DNA from: a virus
IMG/VR virus record: IMGVR_UViG_3300008448_000001
Span: 140,795 to 204,794 of that record
Length of the DNA stretch: 64,000 bases
Direction: 5' to 3' (one strand)
The notes below the pieces were generated by a model, which saw nothing but the letters and a program-made list of their open reading frames with translations, did not search any database and had not been told where the DNA came from. The position numbers and the translations under genes were made by a program. Shown in pieces: positions 59,703 through 64,000 of this stretch; positions within the stretch are counted from its first letter, which is position 1; every line of letters starts with the position of its first letter.

Positions 59703-59966
59703 ATGCGTAGGTCTTCCAAAGAAATGTCTGTTGAAGCTTCCACGGCGTTGTTTTTCATCATAGGCGTTGGGCTCATGATAACAGGGTTTAGCCTAGCGGC
59801 TTGGAGTTCTTTTACAAGTTCCAACAAAAAGTGGACAGTCCACGCTGACGGCCAAAGCTTCGAATCGCTCAAGCAAGTCACGCTAACCGGCAATTACGTC
59901 GAATACGCTACACCGGACGGGAAGCGTATCGTTTTCCACGGATCATTTACCGCGGTAGAGCAGTGA
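59703..59966 (+). CDS. Small single-pass membrane protein
   Basis: 87 residues, TTAGGAGCAAAA upstream. Residues about 14-33 (TALFFIIGVGLMITGFSLAA) are one membrane helix; the C-terminus is a small beta-rich domain (KWTVHADGQSFESLKQVTL). Function unknown. Confidence 0.65.
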   Translation: MRRSSKEMSVEASTALFFIIGVGLMITGFSLAAWSSFTSSNKKWTVHADGQSFESLKQVTLTGNYVEYATPDGKRIVFHGSFTAVEQ

Positions 59967-59997
59967 TTGAGTTTCAAAAGGACAACAAGGGACACAC

Positions 59998-60345
59998 ATG
60001 AAAGTAAAAGGCGGGCCTGCTTCCCGTAAAAAGCAATACCAGCAAGTTCAAATCCCGGATGTGCTCGACGAATCTCTGGCCAACACCCAGCTGACGCTGC
60101 GAACGCAGAACACACTGGAGAAGCACGGGATATGTACTATCCGAGATCTGACCGCAAAAACGGTCGCGGACCTGATGAGCATTCCCAACCTGGGGCAAAT
60201 CACGATTCAGACCTTGCGAGCGTTTTTAGACAGCCTCTGCGTTGCGCACAGGTTGAACGAAAGCGACGAGGTTCAAATACAGACCGCCAAGAAGCGATTA
60301 GACGCACAGAAGCGGAAAACCGCCCCTGTGCAGCCCAAGCAGTGA
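59998..60345 (+). CDS. RNA polymerase alpha-CTD-like protein
   Basis: 115 residues. ANTQLTLRTQNTLEKHGI, then CTIRDLTAKTVADLMSIPNL and GQITIQTLRAFLDSL correspond to the alpha-CTD helices: 'L.lS.R..N.L...gI.tv.dL......dL..i.n.G..sl.ei...L'. Basic tails flank it. In bacteria the alpha-CTD binds UP elements and activators. A free-standing phage copy could compete with or replace it. Alternatively a generic helix-hairpin-helix DNA-binding protein. Confidence 0.65.
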   Translation: MKVKGGPASRKKQYQQVQIPDVLDESLANTQLTLRTQNTLEKHGICTIRDLTAKTVADLMSIPNLGQITIQTLRAFLDSLCVAHRLNESDEVQIQTAKKRLDAQKRKTAPVQPKQ

Positions 60346-60388
60346 AAAACACTTCCAGCGGGCTCCCAGGGGCCTAGAAAGGGATGTT

Positions 60389-60688
60389 ATGAAGGTCAAC
60401 GACGAGGTAAAGCGGATGGTGATTCAATCCCGTAAAAAGGGACGCCAGCCGTCGATGTTCAGACCGGACTACTACGTCAACGATTTAGAGTTCAAGTTTG
60501 AGCGGTGGCTATACAGCCAAGGGTTCCGCCCTGGTGACGAGCACATGCTCGGAAGAACCGTAAAAGTGCCTTCGCTATCGCCGCAGTTGGTAAATCAATA
60601 CGTAGGAAACGTCAGCAACGAGGACTGGCCGCAGATCTGCGTGTTCGCCAGTCGATTAGTAAATCTTCAAAAGCTAGAGCAGAATTAA
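60389..60688 (+). CDS. Hypothetical protein
   Basis: 99 residues, AGAAAGGGATGTT upstream. MVIQSRKKGRQPSMFRPDYY (basic) then RWLYSQGFRPGDEHMLGRTV and a helical end. May bind nucleic acid. No recognised family. Confidence 0.65.
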   Translation: MKVNDEVKRMVIQSRKKGRQPSMFRPDYYVNDLEFKFERWLYSQGFRPGDEHMLGRTVKVPSLSPQLVNQYVGNVSNEDWPQICVFASRLVNLQKLEQN

Positions 60689-60712
60689 CGCAGCTTTTTC
60701 TGCAATGTGCGC

Positions 60713-60743
60713 TTATCCATATTTTCATTATCCTAACGGATAA
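60713..60743 (+). repeat. Inverted repeat, left arm (31 bp)
   Basis: TTATCCATATTTTC then ATTATCCTAACGGATAA. Its reverse complement matches the right arm at all but one position, which would be a G-U pair in RNA. The inner end TTATCC-TAAC-GGATAA is itself palindromic. Confidence 0.9.
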
Positions 60744-60955
60744 ATGAAAACGCGATTGTACTCGTATAGGCGTTCTGCTGTGTCGTTCTGTCGTCTAAGC
60801 AGCAGCCGCAGCTTCTGCCATGGTCAATAAAGAACACTACCGCCTGTAAAGCTTATTTTGGGCTAAAGGCAGCTACCCAAAGACGTGTTTCTTACGCCAC
60901 AAGAAAGGATATAAATAATAATAATAATCGGAACTACTCGGTTTTTGGGTTTCTA

Positions 60956-60986
60956 TTATCCGTTAGGATAATGGAAATATGGATAA
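60956..60986 (-). repeat. Inverted repeat, right arm (31 bp)
   Basis: TTATCCGTTAGGATAATG followed by GAAATATGGATAA. The spacing between the arms is 212 bp. The right arm lies 46 bp before the probable start of the next gene. Confidence 0.9.
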
Positions 60987-61032
60987 AAGCACATGGCAGG
61001 ATTCGTCCTGCTAATTCTGGGAGGAGGTCAGC

Positions 61033-61953
61033 ATTAAAGCTACTGGAAAGTTGCCCGGTTATTGCAAAACAATCAAATACCAACCGTCTAGGTTTTGTTT
61101 ACCTTACAAGCTGCTTTCTTCTTGTGTGCTGCACTTGAATCGAAAGCGAAAAGCTTTTCACCGTGTTCTAATGTTTCAGTACCGTTATCGCTTGCAGCTT
61201 AAGTCTTACGTTGCTGCGTTAAACGTTCGCCGTAAGCGTGCGCAACGAGAAGCCGATGAACTGGGTGTTGAGCCGTCTTCGATTGACTCCACGGATTTCA
61301 AAGGTGAGTTTCTTAAACTGGTGCGGCAGTGCAATTGCCCTGCTCCTGGTTGCAGCTACACGCCTTCGCCGCTGTTTCACTGTGGAAACCCTAAAACTTG
61401 CCCGTTTTGTTTTGTTCGACTGCGATTAATCCCTGTTTATGAGGGTGTTATGTCGCTCGGCGAATCTGTTTTAGCTAATTCGATGCTGATCGGCTGGTCT
61501 CGTAAGTGTTCCTTCGAAGATGGTCTACCGTTCTTTTCCCGTAGAACGGGTCCGCACGGGTGGACGAAAGCCGCTTTTAGTGTGCAAGTTGCAGTGCCTT
61601 TTTACGAACGCAAACTGCTGGCGGAACCCGAGGAGATTCGCGGTCGGATTAAAAGGTTCGAGTACCTTCCGGTGATTTTCCACGTTGGACTGCACGTGGT
61701 TCCGGCGGATGGCAACGGGCTGGATGTCTTCCGTAAAAAGCGTGAGGCGTTAAAACTAACGTCGGTGCCTTACGCTTCGTTGGTTGGTTTGAGTCCGGAA
61801 GAGCGTGAGGCCCGTTTGCGCTCCGTTATGCAACAGCTTTTTGCGTTCCGCTGGGAACCGTTTTTCACTCCGGACGCGAAGCTTGTTTTTCGGACGGTTC
61901 ACGATTGTTTTCGGGATCAGAATTTAATTCGTTTTCAAAAGAGGAAAGACTGA
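61033..61953 (+). CDS. Unknown Cys-rich protein, possible AUU start
   Basis: If translation begins at ATT 61033, eight bases after GGGAGGAGG, the protein has 306 residues; otherwise a TTG at 61051 (24 bp from the site) gives 300. A basic N-terminus (NRKRKAFHRVLMFQYRYRLQ) precedes a Cys cluster: CNCPAPGC, then HCGNP and CPFCFVR, i.e. a probable zinc site. The rest is mixed alpha/beta with IRGRIKRFEYLPVIFHVGLH. No family recognised. Codon use is T-richer than its neighbours, which hints at recent acquisition. Replication initiation is suggested only by the neighbouring repeat. Confidence 0.55.
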   Translation: MKATGKLPGYCKTIKYQPSRFCLPYKLLSSCVLHLNRKRKAFHRVLMFQYRYRLQLKSYVAALNVRRKRAQREADELGVEPSSIDSTDFKGEFLKLVRQCNCPAPGCSYTPSPLFHCGNPKTCPFCFVRLRLIPVYEGVMSLGESVLANSMLIGWSRKCSFEDGLPFFSRRTGPHGWTKAAFSVQVAVPFYERKLLAEPEEIRGRIKRFEYLPVIFHVGLHVVPADGNGLDVFRKKREALKLTSVPYASLVGLSPEEREARLRSVMQQLFAFRWEPFFTPDAKLVFRTVHDCFRDQNLIRFQKRKD

Positions 61954-63689
61954 TGTCAGAAAGAAACCGTAAAATTGCTGAGTATTTAAAAGCTATTGCT
62001 CTGCTCATCGAAAGCGATTCCGTGTCGCAGACCTGCGAGCAACCGCTCGTAATACCTGAGGGGTGGCGGGAGTTGTCGCCGGATGAGGTGCCAAGATTGG
62101 GGGATATGGCGGAACAGCTGGGTGCTTGGCGTGCGCGGAAATCTGTTGGCAGTAAGGCCTACGAATTGTACGAAGTTCGCCATATTCGCAAAATCGAAAC
62201 CGCCAACCCTTCGGAAACTCCGAATAGTTTGATTCCCGATCCAGGGCCGGGCTATCGGTTGCTGAGCAAAGAGCCACCGGAACCTGTGCGGGAGGGCGAT
62301 GAATTCTGGCAGAAATTAAAGGGGGAGTGGGTTGAGATTGCAGAATTCGTGCACGAAACCCGTCAGCAAGCTCCGTCATACTACTATCGTCGCAAGATCG
62401 AAACCGCCGAAACCGCCAACCCTTCGGAAACTCCGAACAGCTCGACTTGGATTCCAAAGATCGGCGACAAGGTGTGGGTTTCCATACCGGGGCGGGCTGT
62501 GAGCGGGCTTGAGTGCCTTGTGGAAGGCAAATACAGCGAGGGGTATGTCGTCAGTAGCATTTGCGGTTTCTTTAGGTCGACAGGAATTGAAGCAAAAGAT
62601 CTCCAACTGATCGAGGCCGCGAACCCTTCGGAAACTCCGAACAGTTGGGCGCCAGATCCGGGCGAAGGCTATCGGTTGCTAAGCAAAGATCCTTCGGAGC
62701 AAACGATTAAGGGTGATGACATTTGGGTAACGCTTTCCCAGAAATGGATCGAATCCGATGGCTGGAAAACTGTTGGCGGTCCGCAGTCTGCCGGACGATA
62801 TTACCGGAGAAAGCTTGAGCCTGCCGTGCCTGCCGAGTGGGTTCCGAAGACCGGTGACTGGGTGAAGGTCAACAAGCATGTAGGCAATCCCGGTCGAAGG
62901 AAGTATTGGAACGAGCAGATGGACCTTTACAATCACAAGATTGGTTGTGTTTCCGCAGTCAACGTGGATCGCGGATTCGCGACCATTGCAGGTTTCACGC
63001 GAGAAGGCTACTACCATTGGCAGTTTGATTTCGATTGGCTTGAACCTGCAGAAGCCCCTGCCGACCATATTGCCGACGTCAACAAAATGGTCAATCCTTC
63101 GGAAATCCCGAACAGTTCGGCGCCTACCGAGTGGATTCCCAGGGTGGGCGATAAGGTGCGGGTGATAAAACCGGACAGGCGTGTTACCGGCTTAGCTGGA
63201 GTCATCGTTGAAGATACGAAAGGAGAGTACGCAGTGCGTGTTTTAAACGCAAAGCTTACGTCGTATGAACTTGAGGCAAAAGACCTCCAGCTCATCGAAC
63301 CATCTAACCTTCCGGAAACTCCGGATAGTTCGAAGCCCGATCCTGGCGAAGGCTATCGGTTGCTAAGCAAAGAGCCACCGGAGGATTTACAGCCGGGCGA
63401 CGATTTCCACAGCAAAGGAGAATGGCAGCCGTCAGTGAGAGCTAACGACGACATTGCGGAGCAGGATAAGTGCTACTACCGTCGCAAGATCGAGCCTGCC
63501 CAATGGATTCCCAGGGTGGGCGATAAGGTGCGGGTGGTTGGCGTAGCTGATGTTACTCCCGCAGTCGGGATTGTGCGTTCATTGAATCCAAACACTCGCT
63601 GGGCGTATTTTCATTCTGTTTCTAAGGATGGTGGCTATGCTGACTGGTTTCGATTTGAAGACCTTGAACTCGTCGAGGCCGCAAAATGA
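61953..63689 (+). CDS. Modular repeat protein with SH3/KOW-like barrels
   Basis: 578 residues from ATG 61953 (TGATG overlap). Two repeated modules alternate: one with PGEGYRLLSKEPPE, GDEFW or GDDIW, and a YYRRKIE ending; another with W[I/V]P[R/K]VGDKVRV and LEAKDLQLIE. They are joined by linkers of the type NPSETPNS, present five times. Each module is about 60-80 residues and barrel-like. Single copies of both module types occur in other phage proteins; here they are strung together. Function unknown; multivalent binding is plausible. Confidence 0.7.
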   Translation: MSERNRKIAEYLKAIALLIESDSVSQTCEQPLVIPEGWRELSPDEVPRLGDMAEQLGAWRARKSVGSKAYELYEVRHIRKIETANPSETPNSLIPDPGPGYRLLSKEPPEPVREGDEFWQKLKGEWVEIAEFVHETRQQAPSYYYRRKIETAETANPSETPNSSTWIPKIGDKVWVSIPGRAVSGLECLVEGKYSEGYVVSSICGFFRSTGIEAKDLQLIEAANPSETPNSWAPDPGEGYRLLSKDPSEQTIKGDDIWVTLSQKWIESDGWKTVGGPQSAGRYYRRKLEPAVPAEWVPKTGDWVKVNKHVGNPGRRKYWNEQMDLYNHKIGCVSAVNVDRGFATIAGFTREGYYHWQFDFDWLEPAEAPADHIADVNKMVNPSEIPNSSAPTEWIPRVGDKVRVIKPDRRVTGLAGVIVEDTKGEYAVRVLNAKLTSYELEAKDLQLIEPSNLPETPDSSKPDPGEGYRLLSKEPPEDLQPGDDFHSKGEWQPSVRANDDIAEQDKCYYRRKIEPAQWIPRVGDKVRVVGVADVTPAVGIVRSLNPNTRWAYFHSVSKDGGYADWFRFEDLELVEAAK

Positions 63690-63961
63690 TGGTTGAGCAA
63701 CAATTAACCGAGTTGATCCGCGAACTTTACGCGGTGCCGGAATGCGGAGTTGGCGGGCCGTTGCATATCGTTTTGGACGATGGCAACATCGACGACGAAA
63801 GCATCTATTTTTGCATGCGGTCAATGCGAGAGCACGAGACGGTTGTGCAAGGAATGAACGGCAACGCGATAATCAAAATTTGCGAGGAGATAGCAGATGC
63901 GTTGCTAGAATTTACGCAAGAGAAACGTGAAGAACTTTACGAAATGAACTGGGGGAGATAG
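63686..63961 (+). CDS. Hypothetical protein
   Basis: 91 residues, ATG 63686 or 63689, overlapping the previous stop. LTELIRELYAVPECGVGGPL then HIVLDDGNIDDESIYFCMR and a C-terminal helix (ICEEIADALLEFTQEKRE). Small acidic phage proteins with this 'HIVLDDGN..D..i' pattern exist, but function is unknown. Stop overlaps the next GTG. Confidence 0.65.
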   Translation: MMVEQQLTELIRELYAVPECGVGGPLHIVLDDGNIDDESIYFCMRSMREHETVVQGMNGNAIIKICEEIADALLEFTQEKREELYEMNWGR

Positions 63962-64000
63962 TGAAACGAATTTACATTTCTGGGCCGATGAAGGGGATAG
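63961..64000 (+). CDS. DUF4406-like protein (3' partial)
   Basis: Starts at GTG 63961 (TAGTG overlap) and runs off the window. The visible MKRIYISGPMKGI is the 'iYisGPMtG' start of DUF4406 proteins, related to nucleoside 2-deoxyribosyltransferases. Only 13 residues are seen, so the call depends on this motif. Confidence 0.6.
   Translation, partial: MKRIYISGPMKGI

Larger units (their letters stand above)
60689..61032. promoter_or_regulatory. Gene-free region with long inverted repeat; candidate origin or operator
   Basis: About 340 bp without a gene. It holds a 31-bp inverted repeat (60713-60743 and 60956-60986), a (TAA)n tract around 60911-60929, and hairpins GCAG-CTTTTT-CTGC, CTGCTG/CAGCAG and TTGGG/CCCAA. 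Six copies of TTATCC or its complement lie in the two arms. Replication origins have DnaA boxes (TTATCCACA) plus an AT-rich unwinding element; TTATCCATA at the outer ends differs by one base. A regulatory attenuator is the main alternative. Confidence 0.45.

Overview
The window looks like part of the genome of a large tailed bacteriophage, most likely one with a contractile tail (myovirus-like). It carries a gp25-like baseplate wedge gene, a gpJ/gp6-like baseplate gene, a large-terminase gene, a collagen-like tail fibre, a tRNA, and long runs of very small overlapping genes. No plasmid, insertion sequence or chromosomal housekeeping operon is visible. Several families (the 'REWALANCTDMQDVW' / 'KELRLFAVHCARS' proteins, DUF1257-DUF2997-AAA, pentapeptide proteins with a conserved tail, a small secreted Cys/Val/Ala-rich protein) are types I associate with Planctomycetes and their phages. 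A planctomycete host is therefore a reasonable inference, not a demonstrated fact.

Layout. (1) 1-25.2 kb, virion module, all on the + strand: a 5'-truncated hub-like protein, a sigma factor, baseplate wedge and J-like proteins, two predicted proteases (a matrixin with cysteine switch and a papain-like enzyme), small membrane or lipoproteins, then an array of beta-rich tail/fibre proteins. At least four of these share an N-terminal 'YP[F/L/V]' motif and/or an 'ING...G.F' motif. The module ends in a 925-residue collagen-like fibre followed by two glycosyltransferase genes. (2) 25.2-26.1 kb, a gene-free 0.9-kb block dense in hairpins and ending in an intrinsic terminator: a candidate giant structured RNA. 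(3) 26.1-31.0 kb, small genes, two pentapeptide-repeat genes, tRNA-Met(CAT) and small lipoproteins. (4) 31.0-31.9 kb, a second structured, gene-free block with three tRNA-like modules sharing a GGATCGGCGGCG start. (5) 32-41.7 kb, secreted proteins, a DUF1257 / DUF2997 / Ycf46-like AAA ATPase cluster and a GP88-like protein. (6) 41.7-47.3 kb, the only two minus-strand genes (an unknown 387-aa protein and the large terminase) around a zinc-ribbon primase-like gene. (7) 47.1-60.7 kb, dense small genes including an RNase H-like protein, dCTP deaminase, a methyltransferase-like protein, three paralogues of a planctomycete-type family, a GHKL ATPase fused to an HExxH domain, a third pentapeptide protein and an RNA polymerase alpha-CTD-like protein. 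(8) 60.7-64 kb, a 31-bp inverted repeat with DnaA-box-like ends and an AT-rich tract, then a gene that may use an AUU start, a modular repeat protein and the start of a DUF4406 gene.

How it may work together: the first module builds the tail baseplate, fibres and possibly their glycosylation and proteolytic maturation or host-surface digestion. The terminase packages DNA. The primase-like, RNase H-like, dCTP deaminase and possible origin features belong to replication and nucleotide metabolism. The sigma factor and alpha-CTD-like protein suggest modification of host transcription. The two structured-RNA blocks share a hairpin with an invariant GGCAACA loop and covarying stem, and are the best candidates for something undescribed. 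All functions are assigned by eye from motifs; no database search was run.
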